This document shows, piece by piece, positions 34,855-45,970 of a DNA stretch of 64,000 nt. The number at the start of each line of letters is the position of its first letter. Position 1 is the first letter of the stretch. The notes beneath the pieces were generated by a model. That model was not told the DNA's origin. It did no database searches and was given only the letters and a program-made list of their open reading frames with translations. The position numbers and the translations under genes are program-made. The DNA comes from CAYNFR01 sp964396595 (lineage in GTDB: Bacteria > Bacteroidota > Bacteroidia > Chitinophagales > Saprospiraceae): assembly GCA_964396595.1 (NCBI GenBank), contig CAYNFR010000012.1, positions 1-64,000 on the forward strand. Direction: 5' to 3'.

Positions 34855-35293
34855 TATATTGTTAAACAATTTCCCTTGCCTTCCCAAAAACATTAACTTG
34901 GGGTTCTTGACACATCACTTTCGGACATAAGTACAACTTTGGGACGGCTTGTGACTTACCGGATTGAGCATAGGAAAAGTAGACGAGATGTCAGATGCGC
35001 GGAATTGAAGTAACGCGGACAGCACAATACCCCAAACCGCTGTCTCAGGGTGAACAGAGAAGACATTATGCTCCCCTGTCAAGACGCCTATCTGCCTAAA
35101 TTTTGAAATCTCTTGGAGCGCCGTCCTATGTTAGATTATTTTAACTTTATAGGCTATTAAAATTTATTACTATAAATTAGTCATCTTCAATAAATGTCCC
35201 TTGAGGGACACGATATCAGTAGAAGTGTCAAATCAACAAGTGAGCTGAGTGCCGTCAGGTATGACATAGAAATGTGAATTTGCTAATGTGTCA
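34842..35293. other. Intergenic region between the outer-membrane receptor and DUF5916 gene
   Basis: About 450 bp without a coding frame. Besides the promoter palindrome at the low-coordinate end, it contains the hairpin TGTCCC-TTGA-GGGACA at 35195-35210. This resembles short dispersed palindromes of Bacteroidota genomes. Confidence 0.45.
35195..35210. repeat. Short REP-like hairpin
   Basis: TGTCCC-TTGA-GGGACA is a perfect 6-bp-arm hairpin in gene-free DNA, about 85 bp downstream of the receptor stop. No T-run follows on the minus strand, so it does not look like a standard terminator. Confidence 0.45.
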
Positions 35294-37726
35294 TCAAAAC
35301 TTATAACTATACCCCACTCTTATAATCTGGGTCTCGAAGAGATCAATACTTCGCAGCGTAAAACCCGTAGCTGTGACGACCTTCTTGATGCGCATGGTAT
35401 TGAGAATATCACTCGCATTCATAAAAAGCTCGCCGGATCCTTTCTGAATTCGTCTTCTCACGCCCACATCGAGAGAATAGCGACTTTCGATTCTGCCCTG
35501 TGGGATTAGATCAGGTGCCAGATAAATATTTGTCAATTGAACATCCCACTGCCGAGCCAACTTAAACAGGGCATTAATCTTGAGATTGCCTGAATATATC
35601 TCGGTTGTCATAGCACTAAATGGCACATTAAGTGGATAAACATTTTCAATCGAAAATGCACTTATGGTATTTTTGAACGCATTGATATTGGCGTTTACAG
35701 ATAGCCATCTGTTAAGCTCTTGATCAAGTACCCACTCTATTCCTACATTCGTTGCTGAACCTGCATTTTGTGATATTGCATTGAGCTGTGTACTGCCGAG
35801 TGGAGCAGTGACGATGCGTGTCAAAATATTATCCACAAATCGTGCATAGACCGCAGAATATAAAAAGCCACGTCCCCATGACGATTTATAACCAAGTTCA
35901 ACACGTTGAGTGAACTGTGGTTGAAGATTAGAATTGCCCACCTTGAGGATTTCCGGGTCATCATATTTTGGGAAGATTCTCAAATCACGTTCGTCAGGTC
36001 TGTCAACCCTACGATTATAAAAAAATGAAAAACGACTATTATCACTTAACTTGTAGGTTGCACGTAGATTGGGGAATGGTTGAAAATAATCATAGCCGCC
36101 ACTGCGGAAGGCACTATGTTGAGATTGAACATCATAATTAATCGTTACATATTCTAACCTTAGCCCAGCCTCGAATTCCCAGTCCTTCGTTTCGAATAGA
36201 TAATTACCATACAGTGCCGCTACATATTCGTCGTAAACTGCTTTACCCTGGGCATCCAGATCTAGGATAGAATTTTGCCCGGATACGAATTCCATAATCG
36301 TAGGCAAGTTTCTCAAGCGCAACTTAGAGCCTAGTTCTAGACGTCCCAGTCTAAGTGGTTTTACATAATCAACTGTCAGATCAGCTGTTTTCTCGTCGGC
36401 TACTGATACAGTTAGATCATTTCCGGTGGATGACGGCAAGAAATTGTCAAAATCAAATATTTCATTCTTCCGTTGGAAAGTGTAATTAAAATTCATCCCT
36501 AGCTTATGGCCGGGCTGTTTAAACTTATGCTCGTAAACTACGGTTGCTGTACCGGCTGTCTTATCCTCGACCTCCGTATATTGCCATAATCTGTTACGCT
36601 GTGTTAATCCACGATTAAAATAAGGCAAGTCCCCATCATCAATATACTCCATGTAGTAAAACATACCTGATAAAGTGAGCGTATTGCGATCATTTAAAGA
36701 CAGATCCAGTCCCGTACGGAGCGTGGTCACCACCTGCTGGCGATTTTCCAAAAACTGCTGCTCGATGAATGTGCCGTCATTATATTCGCGTTGAAAAAAC
36801 TCGTTTTTGTTTAACACCCGCTGAGACAAATAATCCCCTTGAAAAAACCAATTAAGTTTGTCTTTACGATAATTCAAAGAAAGTGAAGGATTAAGTTTCA
36901 AATTTCCTTGATTTTGATCTCGGATCGTAGGCAGATTCTCACGCTTAACACCTAAAGCTCCGATACCTGTTGTCATTCCTAGCTTCCCATTCCATCCTTC
37001 ACGTCTATCTTTTTTGAAAATTATATTGATTATGCCCGCACTACCTTGTGCATCATGCACCGCAGAAGGATTATTTATCACTTCTATACGTTCGATTGCC
37101 GAAGCCGGTATATTATCCAAGCTGGTTTGATTTCCAAATCCCGTTAGTGCCGTCTGTTTGCCATCCACGAGAACGGCCACTTTATCGCTACCACGCAATT
37201 CTATCTTACCATCTTGAGTTACCGAGACACTCGGTACATTTTGCATGACTTGGAGTACCGATCCACCGCTCTGACTAATATTATTATCCACGACAAATAC
37301 CATTTTGTCCATCGTGCGAGAGACCGCATCCTGACGTCCTTCAACGATAATTTCATCTAGCAAGGCAGCCCCTTGCTCCATGTCAAGATAACCCAAATCA
37401 AGAAAATTATTCATACTGCCGATAAATACCGCCTTGTTTAATGTACCGTAGCCGATATACGTAGCTGATAGCCGATACTCCCCGGGACGGAGATCCGACA
37501 ATACGAAATAGCCGACGTCATCTGTAATGGAGCCGGTTACAAAGCTGCTATCTACAGCGTTTAATAAAACAACATTAGCATAAGCTATTCCTTCTTTCGT
37601 AGCATTGTCTCTTAATCCGCCTGACAAGGTGACTTTCGTAGACTGTCCAATTATAGCTCCTATGTACCCTAAAAACAATAGTAAAAGATAACTTACTCGT
37701 CGCATCTCCATAATTTCTTTAATCAT
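35294..37726 (-). CDS. TonB-dependent-receptor-like outer-membrane beta-barrel protein
   Basis: This 810-residue protein has a signal peptide; starts at 37726 or 37705 both give one. A carboxypeptidase-like domain (about 30-115: GGLRDNATKEGIAYANVVLLN, LSATYIGY) precedes a plug (about 130-240: SVTQDGKIELRGSDKVAVLVDGK, IERIEVINNPSAVHDAQGSAGIINIIFKK) and a C-terminal barrel ending VGYSYKF. It belongs to the outer membrane beta-barrel family, a receptor group usually without SusD and often lacking a clear TonB box. The ligand is unknown. It stands alone on the minus strand. Confidence 0.9.
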   Translation of the reverse strand: MIKEIMEMRRVSYLLLLFLGYIGAIIGQSTKVTLSGGLRDNATKEGIAYANVVLLNAVDSSFVTGSITDDVGYFVLSDLRPGEYRLSATYIGYGTLNKAVFIGSMNNFLDLGYLDMEQGAALLDEIIVEGRQDAVSRTMDKMVFVVDNNISQSGGSVLQVMQNVPSVSVTQDGKIELRGSDKVAVLVDGKQTALTGFGNQTSLDNIPASAIERIEVINNPSAVHDAQGSAGIINIIFKKDRREGWNGKLGMTTGIGALGVKRENLPTIRDQNQGNLKLNPSLSLNYRKDKLNWFFQGDYLSQRVLNKNEFFQREYNDGTFIEQQFLENRQQVVTTLRTGLDLSLNDRNTLTLSGMFYYMEYIDDGDLPYFNRGLTQRNRLWQYTEVEDKTAGTATVVYEHKFKQPGHKLGMNFNYTFQRKNEIFDFDNFLPSSTGNDLTVSVADEKTADLTVDYVKPLRLGRLELGSKLRLRNLPTIMEFVSGQNSILDLDAQGKAVYDEYVAALYGNYLFETKDWEFEAGLRLEYVTINYDVQSQHSAFRSGGYDYFQPFPNLRATYKLSDNSRFSFFYNRRVDRPDERDLRIFPKYDDPEILKVGNSNLQPQFTQRVELGYKSSWGRGFLYSAVYARFVDNILTRIVTAPLGSTQLNAISQNAGSATNVGIEWVLDQELNRWLSVNANINAFKNTISAFSIENVYPLNVPFSAMTTEIYSGNLKINALFKLARQWDVQLTNIYLAPDLIPQGRIESRYSLDVGVRRRIQKGSGELFMNASDILNTMRIKKVVTATGFTLRSIDLFETQIIRVGYSYKF

Positions 37727-38001
37727 TTTAAATTAGCAGAGATCCATCGGAACGCACTCTCCGGTCCTTGTAGATCTATTAAGACATCAGTTAAGAGGTA
37801 GTACAATGTCTATCATACATCGCCTTCAACTCCTTAACTTAGGCAGTCTGCATATAAGACAATATTGACCAAGTGATCGTTTAACAAGGCATCACAAAAA
37901 TAGCATTAACTTATACGATGACCAATCCTTATTAATCCGTAAATTTAACGTCTCTTCGTAACAGAAAGAACAGTATATTGAGGCACCATAATCTTTTAGA
38001 T

Positions 38002-38916
38002 ATGAAGTTAACTTTTATACCAAGTCGTCGTGATTTTGTCAAAAACACTGGGATGCTGTTTGGTTCATCATTTCTGCCATATCACCGATCAATCATCAAC
38101 AAATCACCTCAATACAAAATGGGACTGCAGCTCTATACGATCCGAGATGCAATGGCTCACGATCCCATGGCAACATTGGCACAAGTAAGGGCATTGGGTT
38201 ATGAAGACGGCGAAGTCTATGGATTTGATGCAGGACGAAAAACATACTATGGCATGTCTGCCAATGAATTTAGCAGACAATTGAAAAATCTCGATTTCAC
38301 CATAAGCAGTGGGCATTATGACTTTCACAATGTGCTTGGAAAATCCGAAGATGCAATCTTAGAATATGCGGATAGATGTATCGAAGGATCACTAGCTATC
38401 GGAGCGAAATATATCAGCTGGGCGCGGGTCTTGCCGGAGCATCATTCGCTTGATGGCTTTAAACTACTGTCGCATACCTTGAATAAACTGGGAGAATACA
38501 TAAGATCAGCAGGTCTTGGACTCGCTTATCATAATCACGGTTATGAATTTGCACCTCTCGATAATGGGATTATACCTTATGAGATGATTTTATCTGAGAC
38601 AGATCCGGAACTGGTTAAAATGCAGATGGATATGTACTGGGTTGTCCGGGGATCAGCCAGGTCTCCGATCGAGTGGATTGCAGAACATCCTGATAGATTT
38701 GTCATGTGGCATATTAAAGATATGGACGGCACATCATTGGCTTATACCGAGATGGGCAATGGTGTAATAGACTATGTGGACATACTCTCTTCTGTTAGTA
38801 AAGATGCTTTAGCGTTTTACTACATAGAGCAAGGAAGCAACTTCGCACATAGTTCGATGCAGAGTATAGCTGATAGTGCTGCTTATTTTAATTCTGTACT
38901 TAAAAGGTTCTTCTAA
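38002..38916 (+). CDS. Exported TIM-barrel sugar isomerase/epimerase-like protein
   Basis: The protein has 304 residues from the ATG at 38002; a TTG at 37978 is open but less likely. The N-terminus carries a twin-arginine signal (SRRDFVKNTG). The AP-endonuclease-2-like TIM barrel follows, with MGLQLYTIRDAM, ISSGHYDFH, GLAYHNHGYEF, KMQMDMYWV and MWHIKDMDG supplying the usual metal-binding His, Glu and Asp residues. These proteins isomerise or degrade sugars; the substrate is unknown. Its end overlaps the convergent DUF1295 gene by 17 bp. Confidence 0.87.
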   Translation: MKLTFIPSRRDFVKNTGMLFGSSFLPYHRSIINKSPQYKMGLQLYTIRDAMAHDPMATLAQVRALGYEDGEVYGFDAGRKTYYGMSANEFSRQLKNLDFTISSGHYDFHNVLGKSEDAILEYADRCIEGSLAIGAKYISWARVLPEHHSLDGFKLLSHTLNKLGEYIRSAGLGLAYHNHGYEFAPLDNGIIPYEMILSETDPELVKMQMDMYWVVRGSARSPIEWIAEHPDRFVMWHIKDMDGTSLAYTEMGNGVIDYVDILSSVSKDALAFYYIEQGSNFAHSSMQSIADSAAYFNSVLKRFF

Positions 38917-39823
38917 AAATGTGTGGAATAAACCGAGGTGTTTTGGCCATGTAATCAGCGTATTCGGGATATTTAGATCTAGAAATCTGTTCACTAAAAT
39001 CACTGCTTCCTTTAAATAGCAATATCAACAAGATACACCCCGCTATTGACCAATTTAACCATTGGTCGGTGGCCAATATGCTAAAAAAATAAATGACAAT
39101 CCAGATAGCTTGTTCTGCTCCATAATTAGGATGCCTAGCATACTTCCATAATCCATGGTGAACAAAACCCTTATCATAGGGTGATTGTAACTGAGAACCA
39201 TCGGCCTTCAACTTGTTCTTGACAAGATGATATTGCCATTGTTGCTGATCGGCCACAGTCTCAATAATGATCAACCCGATGACTACGACCGCCAGCACGG
39301 CATCAAGGCATGTAAGCGGGCTTCCTTCCAGACATTTTACAATCGGCAGGATAAATAGCAGGATCAATCCCATCTGATAAAAACTAATGAACAACAAATT
39401 AAACACCGCCCACACTAGTGGGTGTGAGAGTTCTTTGCGCTGTCGCAAGACTGCCCAACGATAATCCTCTTCGCCTTCCCAAAATTTCCACTGATACCCC
39501 CCACGTCGAGAGAAATTGTAAGTCAAGCGCAGTCCCCATAGGGTGATTAAACATGCCATTAAAAGGATTCGTCCTTCGTAAGCACTCTCTATCACCACTA
39601 CCCATGCATATAGAATAGGCATTATCGACCATAGCTTATCCACCTGACTATAATTGGCCGTCAGGCTACTGACCACAAAACATAATCCCGCTACGACCAC
39701 ATAAATCAAGACTAATTTTATCAATACAACTGATTGAATTTCAGATAGTTCTGTATCCATATTGTAGGCTGCATATACACCGAGCACCAGACTCAGACAA
39801 AGAAAAACGATCGTCTTCCACAT
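38900..39823 (-). CDS. DUF1295 membrane protein, steroid-reductase/ICMT-like
   Basis: This 307-residue protein has about seven membrane segments. It carries the signature of this group: RRGGYQWKFWEGEEDYRWAVLR, and the C-terminal nucleotide-binding-like region KNKLKADGSQLQSPYDKGFVHHGLWKYARHPNYGAEQAIW with the conserved RHPNYG. The fold is shared with 5-alpha-steroid reductases and isoprenylcysteine methyltransferases; the actual lipid substrate is not known. It is convergent with the sugar isomerase gene and divergent from aroC. Confidence 0.88.
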   Translation of the reverse strand: MWKTIVFLCLSLVLGVYAAYNMDTELSEIQSVVLIKLVLIYVVVAGLCFVVSSLTANYSQVDKLWSIMPILYAWVVVIESAYEGRILLMACLITLWGLRLTYNFSRRGGYQWKFWEGEEDYRWAVLRQRKELSHPLVWAVFNLLFISFYQMGLILLFILPIVKCLEGSPLTCLDAVLAVVVIGLIIIETVADQQQWQYHLVKNKLKADGSQLQSPYDKGFVHHGLWKYARHPNYGAEQAIWIVIYFFSILATDQWLNWSIAGCILLILLFKGSSDFSEQISRSKYPEYADYMAKTPRFIPHIFRRTF

Positions 39824-39962
39824 AAGTATTGATTCATCTAGCGGTTAAGATAAGTCAGCATACTATGGTGTCAAAAAATTTCTGTGCTTAATATGCGCTA
39901 TGTCAGAAAATGGATGGGCATGTACAACTGATCATAACAAAACAACTCCTTACCTTCGCGGC

Positions 39963-41051
39963 ATGGGAGGTAATATATTCGGACATAGTTTTCGCATCAG
40001 TACATTCGGAGAGTCACATGGCAAAGGCATAGGAGTCGTCATTGATGGTTGCCCGGCAGGTATAAAAATAGACTTGGAGAATGTCCAGACAGAATTATCG
40101 CGAAGACGTCCGGGGCAAAGTAATATTGTCACACAGCGAAAAGAGGAAGATAAAGTTGAAATACTTTCAGGGGTATTCGACGGGATGACTACAGGTACAT
40201 CGATAGCCATGATGATATGGAATGAAGACCAAAAGTCACATGACTATGATCATATCAAGTCAAAATACAGACCCTCACATGCCGATTATGTATATGACCA
40301 GAAGTACGGTGTCAGAGACTATCGTGGTGGTGGAAGATCGTCCGCCAGAGAGACGGCCGCGCGCGTCGCAGCCGGTGCTGTAGCAAAGGCGCTCTTAAAT
40401 AAGTTTAACATAAGCATCCATGCCTATGTGTCACAAGTAGGTGCTTTAAAAATGCCTATCGACGTCATACCAGACTTTAGCTTAATAGAATCTAATATCG
40501 TCCGCTGTCCGGATGCCGTGCTTGCTGATAAAATGATAGAACTCATCAAGCAAGTTCGTAAAGATGGCGATACCATTGGCGGCGTAGTAAGCTGTTATAT
40601 TGACCATGTACCTGTAGGCCTTGGTGAGCCCGTATTTGATAAACTCCATGCTGATCTCGGCAAGGCCATGCTGTGTATCAATGCGGTTAAGGGATTTGAA
40701 TATGGTTCGGGATTTGATTCGGTGACCATGCGAGGGAGTGAGCATAATGACTTATTTGAGCGAGATGGTGAGCGCATCCTCACTTCTACCAATTATTCAG
40801 GTGGCATCCAGGGAGGTATCAGTAATGGTATGCCAATCTACTTCAGAGTAGCCTTTAAACCAGTAGCTACCCTTATGCGTGATCAATTGTCTATTGATAA
40901 TCAAGGAGACTCCGCCACTGTATCAGGTAAAGGACGCCATGATCCATGTGTTGTACCACGGGCTGTTCCCATCGTTGAAAGTATGGCGGCACTTGTGCTG
41001 GCAGATCATTTACTGAGGGGGCAGCTTAGCCGGGTGGACCAGATAACATAA
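39963..41051 (+). CDS. aroC: Chorismate synthase
   Basis: The protein has 362 residues from the ATG at 39963, giving the expected N-terminus [22 protein letters not shown] longer frame from 39900 adds 21 residues without similarity. Other signatures are [48 protein letters not shown] and [16 protein letters not shown]. It makes chorismate from EPSP using reduced FMN, the last step of the shikimate pathway. TACCTTCG just before the start resembles the -7 consensus, but its -33 partner is weak. Confidence 0.95.
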   Translation: MGGNIFGHSFRISTFGESHGKGIGVVIDGCPAGIKIDLENVQTELSRRRPGQSNIVTQRKEEDKVEILSGVFDGMTTGTSIAMMIWNEDQKSHDYDHIKSKYRPSHADYVYDQKYGVRDYRGGGRSSARETAARVAAGAVAKALLNKFNISIHAYVSQVGALKMPIDVIPDFSLIESNIVRCPDAVLADKMIELIKQVRKDGDTIGGVVSCYIDHVPVGLGEPVFDKLHADLGKAMLCINAVKGFEYGSGFDSVTMRGSEHNDLFERDGERILTSTNYSGGIQGGISNGMPIYFRVAFKPVATLMRDQLSIDNQGDSATVSGKGRHDPCVVPRAVPIVESMAALVLADHLLRGQLSRVDQIT

Positions 41052-41105
41052 GGAACAAATTAGCGCGTCTGAAGCATCCTATAACTCATTTAAAAACCCA
41101 CCCCA

Positions 41106-44100
41106 TCACTCCTGCACATTAGACACAGCTTGCGGGGTAGTCTGTGCCTCCTCAATAATCTCATCAATGACATTCATTAAGTTACTCAGCTTACCGAATT
41201 CGCGGCTGTAATTGAGACCGAATCCATAGCGTTGTACGTGCTGTGCTTGCACTTCGTTGTAATCATAGTTGCCGTAGAATCGTATCTTGAGTCGCCTATT
41301 TTCTGTAATAAACCAGTCCAATGCAAAATTGCCTGTCATATAGTTTCGGGCAGTGCCGATTTGGTTTTCTCGTACATAATTGCCGCCGACATTGAGGACG
41401 AAGTTTTCATTCTTAAATCGATTGCGCATGTTGACTTGCACTTCATCCGGAATCACATCGAATAAGCCTGTCAATAAGGAGGGATTGTCGCTTCCGAGCA
41501 ATCGCGTGTTCTGTGCCAGTGCCACTTCGAAGTCAATTCCGGTAATAAAATCTGAATCCTTTAGCTTATCAGATAGATAGTCGGACATTAATAGGGACAG
41601 TTGATTTGTAAGAAACTCGGTAATCGTATTATTGCCAGTCTGACCTACCGTCCCTCCCGATATATTCGCAAATGGATTATTGTCCGGCAGGAAATTCCTG
41701 AACACTAGAAGTCCTACCACTTGGTTGTTTATACCATTTTCGGTAGCTTTTAATGTCCTTATTTTACTGTCTGCTATTGCTTTTAGTTCACCTGTGACAT
41801 TAGGGAAATCAATGTTGAAGTTGATCGTAGGGGTGAACAGTGTTCCGGACAGCAACAAGGTCAGATCTATATCATGTCTTTGCGAAAATGCATTGGTCGG
41901 AAGTGATGACGACTGTATGTACTCTACGAGCAATGATTGCAATGGTGCACGAAGACCGGGGTACTGTGCCGTGACTTCAATGGTGGCATTGATCGGATCA
42001 CCTGTCCATATAACTGTTCCTCCTGCATTGATCTCAAAGGGTTTAGCAATCAAGCCGTAACCGGTATAGAGATATCGACCTGATGTGACATTGTACTGTC
42101 CATATACTGTAAACTCTCCATCCCGTTTTATGCGGATTCTTAAATCACCACTTCCCCGCCCCACCAAGACGTTATTAGTCACCGGGTCATATATCACTTG
42201 CACTTCTGCTTCAGGAGTAAACTCAAGATTCATTTCAAAATCAACCCCACTCTCTTGAAGCCGACCTACCAATTGAGTAATATTTACACTGTCTCTGACT
42301 TCTTTGTTATAGTCAAACTTTATGAACGATTCTTCAAATGTGGATGTATTACTCCCCAGTGGTATATATAATCTAGACAGTCGACCAGCTTGTGCATCCA
42401 CTCTGATATTGATAGCATCAAATTTCCCTTCGAAGCCTATCTCCATGCGCCCATTACCTAGACCATAGTACATGGGGTTATCTAAATTGGTTGTATTTAA
42501 AGCGATAAACTCAGGAGATGAAATGGTCAGGTCTGCCCTTATATCCGCTAGAAGATTATGCCTTAAACCGCCTCGGATTCTGGCTCGATTATCTCTTTCA
42601 TCAATCAACTCTACCTTGCTGAAGTCAATAAACTTCTCGGTTATATTAACCGAATTATTACTAATACGATAGTAAGCACCCAGGTAATCTATTTTTATAC
42701 CTGCATTCTTAACAGTCCCTGTCCCGCGCATTTTTAAATCATCCAGTTTCCCAAATATCTTCACGCCCACATCCGTAGTTCCTTCAACTTCTGAAAGCCC
42801 ATCCGTGATGATATACTCGAAAAAACTCATGGGATACTCTTGGATATTGATGCTCGCATCAATTTCTTCAGCAGGAAGGTCATATGTGGCTTTAACGATT
42901 AATCTTTGTTCATCTTTGTCTATAAGCAGGTCCACCAAAACTTTGTCTTCGCCCTCTTGATTTGCAACCATACTCAATGTACCAAAAGAGTCACCATTAA
43001 TTAAAAAGTCATCCACCTCGAAGAAACCTTTAACCCTATTATTTTCAAATATGTCGCTGAATTCGAAAAGCGAGTTTACATTCCCGCTGAAATAAAGTTT
43101 ATCGTAGTTGATTAATGGGTTTATCAATGATAATTCGATGTTCTTGATATCAACTAGCAATCCTCTACCATCGACATCTCTTATCGCAATAGCGTGCTGT
43201 GCATCTGTTATTTCAAGAAGAGGAATATACAACCTCTTGGGATAAACCCCGACACCCTCGGGCGCATTGATGCTCCATTTAATACTGTCAATAATTATAT
43301 CATCCTTAATAATCTCTGTATGGTAGCCATTGCGATGGATCCGTGAAGAAGCTTGTATATCAAGATGATTATTAAGGCTATTAAAATAACCTACTTCCCA
43401 GAGAATCTGATCATCATTTACTCTTGTCCCAAATTTAACGTCTGACAAGCTGAGATTGGGTGCGGATAGCTTTGCCACATCAGCCGTTAAACTTGTAAAA
43501 TCTCTCGCGGTTGTAAAAAATAACGCTACATTATCAAGTGCTACAGTTCCCACTTTCAGTTCATCTGCCACAGCCCGCATAAATAATAGAGAATCTCTGG
43601 ATTTATATTCACCAGATATCTTTGCCCCTTGAGCTAGGCTTACATCTGATCCGATATATTCAAGAATTGGATCTATGTCTGAAAGTTCTATATTGAATGT
43701 AAAATCCTGAGGCAACATATTTTCATCGTTCCACTTTAATCCCCACAACTCCGCATGATAGCGCTCGTTATTTAAAAATTGATCATACATCTGGGGGAAC
43801 ATTCGAGCGAGATTATAATAACCATGAAAATCCATATTGAAATAATCCGAGCTGACAGTCATTGACTTGCCCGCACGAGATTTATAGCTATGAAATTCGA
43901 GATATTTCATCTTAATCTCTGATGAATCATGTACGACTTGCACATCTTTAAAAGAAACGCTTCCCAGCACATCAGATAAAATATTTCCTCTGAGGTCTAT
44001 ATATCCTATAAATCGCAACGCACATGGAAAAGCGGAAAGATTGAGATCGCATAGATTTATATTATTGGCTTCGATGTAAAAATCATAAATATGTTCATCA

Positions 44101-45872
44101 GTTGAAAAATCAACTTTACCTATAAAACTAAAATCCAATGCCTCTTGCTTGATCTTAAACGCTCCATCCACAACCCTACTACTCAATGATCCATTAAATG
44201 TCGCATTAGAATAGGTATAGTCGCGGAATTGTAAATAATCAATATTCGCCTCTATCACAGCACGTGATTCATCAAAATTAGGCCCTATACCATCCTTTAT
44301 TGAAATAGCAGCTTTGGCCCAGCCAAAATCTTCACTCAGCGTCATTCTGCTCAAATCAAAACTATCCAAATAAACACTGCCACTATATCTTAAAGCTTCT
44401 GACTCGCTACCACTCAGATTAAACTGTATATCGATCTCCGCATGACCTAGATCAGAGTCCAATGAACCATCAGCCACAAAGTCATTTATAAAACCATCAA
44501 ATGACCCGGAAAAGTCAACATTCCCCATTCTTAGTAGTTCTCGAGGTATATTAATACCAGAGTAGAGCTTATTTAATTCCACTAAATTTGAGCTTAGCCT
44601 ATCAACTTGAATATTGAGTAGACTTTGGTTGAAGCGGTCTGCATCAAAGACTATACTCCCACTTCCATTAAAATGGTGCTTTCTTGCTATCCATAGATCC
44701 ACATTGCGCCAATGCATCTCCCTGGGTTCTAACATAAGCTTACCTCTTAATTGTATAGGGGTGCTTGCTATAGCTTGACCTTTGAGACTTGATTCAAGCT
44801 GTGGCAGCAAAGGAATTAAATCAGATAATCTTATATTAGCATGATTCAAGCTCAGACGACCATGCATTGTAGATAACGAAGGAGTGCCCATCCCACCAAA
44901 CCAATCAAGATCAAAATGCAATCTACTGTTGCCGATGTTAGCAATGGCATCTTTTATGATCAGCGTATCCTGATTAAGCCTTATTTGTCTGCTCGATATT
45001 AGATCTACATTGAAATCCTTACTTTTTACGGACAAGTTTTCGAGAGCCAATGATATATCCTGTGGAGAGTTAAATACCAGACTGCTCAGCAATAGGTTAA
45101 TGTCGTCATACTCAGTCCGAACATTATTGTCAACGATTGTCACCTTTCCATCAATAATACCGATTTGTCCCACGGCTATTGAAGGAAAAACATCTGTTCT
45201 GTCCAGGCTGTCTTTTCGTGGTTCGCCACGCGTATTATATTCACTTTTGACAAACAAGACATCAGGTGATGTGAGCGTAAGTCGCTTTATGTCAAATCGC
45301 ATATTCGCCAAATCAACATTCTTTACAAGCAGATTTAAACGCTTAAGTGAGGCGTCAACATATTCACATCTATTTTCGTCACGATAGACCAGGTAAAATT
45401 GATCAATATTTAGACTCTTGATATCAAAGGCTGTAGCAGGCCTGGGGTTATCAGACTCAGACTTACTGGGCAACGCTATTTTGGCCCAATTCAATTTATC
45501 ATCCTCTCCCCCGCGGATAAGATAAAGAGTGACTTTGCTTATTTCAAGATCATTAAATTCTATACCGCGAAGCAATCCCAGTAGTGTGCTACGAGGGCTA
45601 ATCTTAATCCTATTCACAACTAGGAGCGAATCGCCCTCTTTCTCAGTGGAGAGAACAATGTCTTCAAAAACTAATCCTGAATTAAAACTAAAGTGCGTTT
45701 TGTCAATACGAATATCTGCATTGATATTTTTGGTAACTTGATTAATGACCCGCTGCGTTATGGCTTGTTGAACAATCGGAAAGTGCAGCAGTGTAAATAG
45801 GAATAGCAAAGCAAAGCTAATCGCGAAAAAAATCCGCAAAATGATTGAGCTTAAATTAAACCTCTTCTTCAT
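41106..45872 (-). CDS. TamB-like translocation/assembly protein
   Basis: The protein has 1588 residues from the ATG at 45872 (MKKRFNLSSIILRIFFAI), preferred over 45923 because it gives a clean membrane anchor. One N-terminal membrane span is followed by a very long, beta-rich periplasmic chain with AsmA/TamB-type repeats. The C-terminal TamB domain (DUF490) covers roughly the last 450 residues (GQYNVTSGRYLYTGYGLIAKPFEINAGGTVIWTGDPINA), ending in a Bacteroidota barrel-like tail. TamB relatives bridge inner and outer membranes for lipid or protein transport. No bamA/tamA is adjacent here. Confidence 0.92.
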   Translation of the reverse strand: MKKRFNLSSIILRIFFAISFALLFLFTLLHFPIVQQAITQRVINQVTKNINADIRIDKTHFSFNSGLVFEDIVLSTEKEGDSLLVVNRIKISPRSTLLGLLRGIEFNDLEISKVTLYLIRGGEDDKLNWAKIALPSKSESDNPRPATAFDIKSLNIDQFYLVYRDENRCEYVDASLKRLNLLVKNVDLANMRFDIKRLTLTSPDVLFVKSEYNTRGEPRKDSLDRTDVFPSIAVGQIGIIDGKVTIVDNNVRTEYDDINLLLSSLVFNSPQDISLALENLSVKSKDFNVDLISSRQIRLNQDTLIIKDAIANIGNSRLHFDLDWFGGMGTPSLSTMHGRLSLNHANIRLSDLIPLLPQLESSLKGQAIASTPIQLRGKLMLEPREMHWRNVDLWIARKHHFNGSGSIVFDADRFNQSLLNIQVDRLSSNLVELNKLYSGINIPRELLRMGNVDFSGSFDGFINDFVADGSLDSDLGHAEIDIQFNLSGSESEALRYSGSVYLDSFDLSRMTLSEDFGWAKAAISIKDGIGPNFDESRAVIEANIDYLQFRDYTYSNATFNGSLSSRVVDGAFKIKQEALDFSFIGKVDFSTDEHIYDFYIEANNINLCDLNLSAFPCALRFIGYIDLRGNILSDVLGSVSFKDVQVVHDSSEIKMKYLEFHSYKSRAGKSMTVSSDYFNMDFHGYYNLARMFPQMYDQFLNNERYHAELWGLKWNDENMLPQDFTFNIELSDIDPILEYIGSDVSLAQGAKISGEYKSRDSLLFMRAVADELKVGTVALDNVALFFTTARDFTSLTADVAKLSAPNLSLSDVKFGTRVNDDQILWEVGYFNSLNNHLDIQASSRIHRNGYHTEIIKDDIIIDSIKWSINAPEGVGVYPKRLYIPLLEITDAQHAIAIRDVDGRGLLVDIKNIELSLINPLINYDKLYFSGNVNSLFEFSDIFENNRVKGFFEVDDFLINGDSFGTLSMVANQEGEDKVLVDLLIDKDEQRLIVKATYDLPAEEIDASINIQEYPMSFFEYIITDGLSEVEGTTDVGVKIFGKLDDLKMRGTGTVKNAGIKIDYLGAYYRISNNSVNITEKFIDFSKVELIDERDNRARIRGGLRHNLLADIRADLTISSPEFIALNTTNLDNPMYYGLGNGRMEIGFEGKFDAINIRVDAQAGRLSRLYIPLGSNTSTFEESFIKFDYNKEVRDSVNITQLVGRLQESGVDFEMNLEFTPEAEVQVIYDPVTNNVLVGRGSGDLRIRIKRDGEFTVYGQYNVTSGRYLYTGYGLIAKPFEINAGGTVIWTGDPINATIEVTAQYPGLRAPLQSLLVEYIQSSSLPTNAFSQRHDIDLTLLLSGTLFTPTINFNIDFPNVTGELKAIADSKIRTLKATENGINNQVVGLLVFRNFLPDNNPFANISGGTVGQTGNNTITEFLTNQLSLLMSDYLSDKLKDSDFITGIDFEVALAQNTRLLGSDNPSLLTGLFDVIPDEVQVNMRNRFKNENFVLNVGGNYVRENQIGTARNYMTGNFALDWFITENRRLKIRFYGNYDYNEVQAQHVQRYGFGLNYSREFGKLSNLMNVIDEIIEEAQTTPQAVSNVQE

Positions 45873-45970
45873 CTGTGACGATTTGCTAAAGAGAAGGATT
45901 TTCGCAAGAAGTGTATCATACACTTTATTAACGATCTGAAGCCATATGTGTTACATCGTACCACCATTCT

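Noticed and set aside
41232..45741. Several plus-strand frames of 66-126 codons inside the TamB-like gene
   Set aside because: They lie antisense within a continuous, well-supported coding frame and show no recognisable domains.
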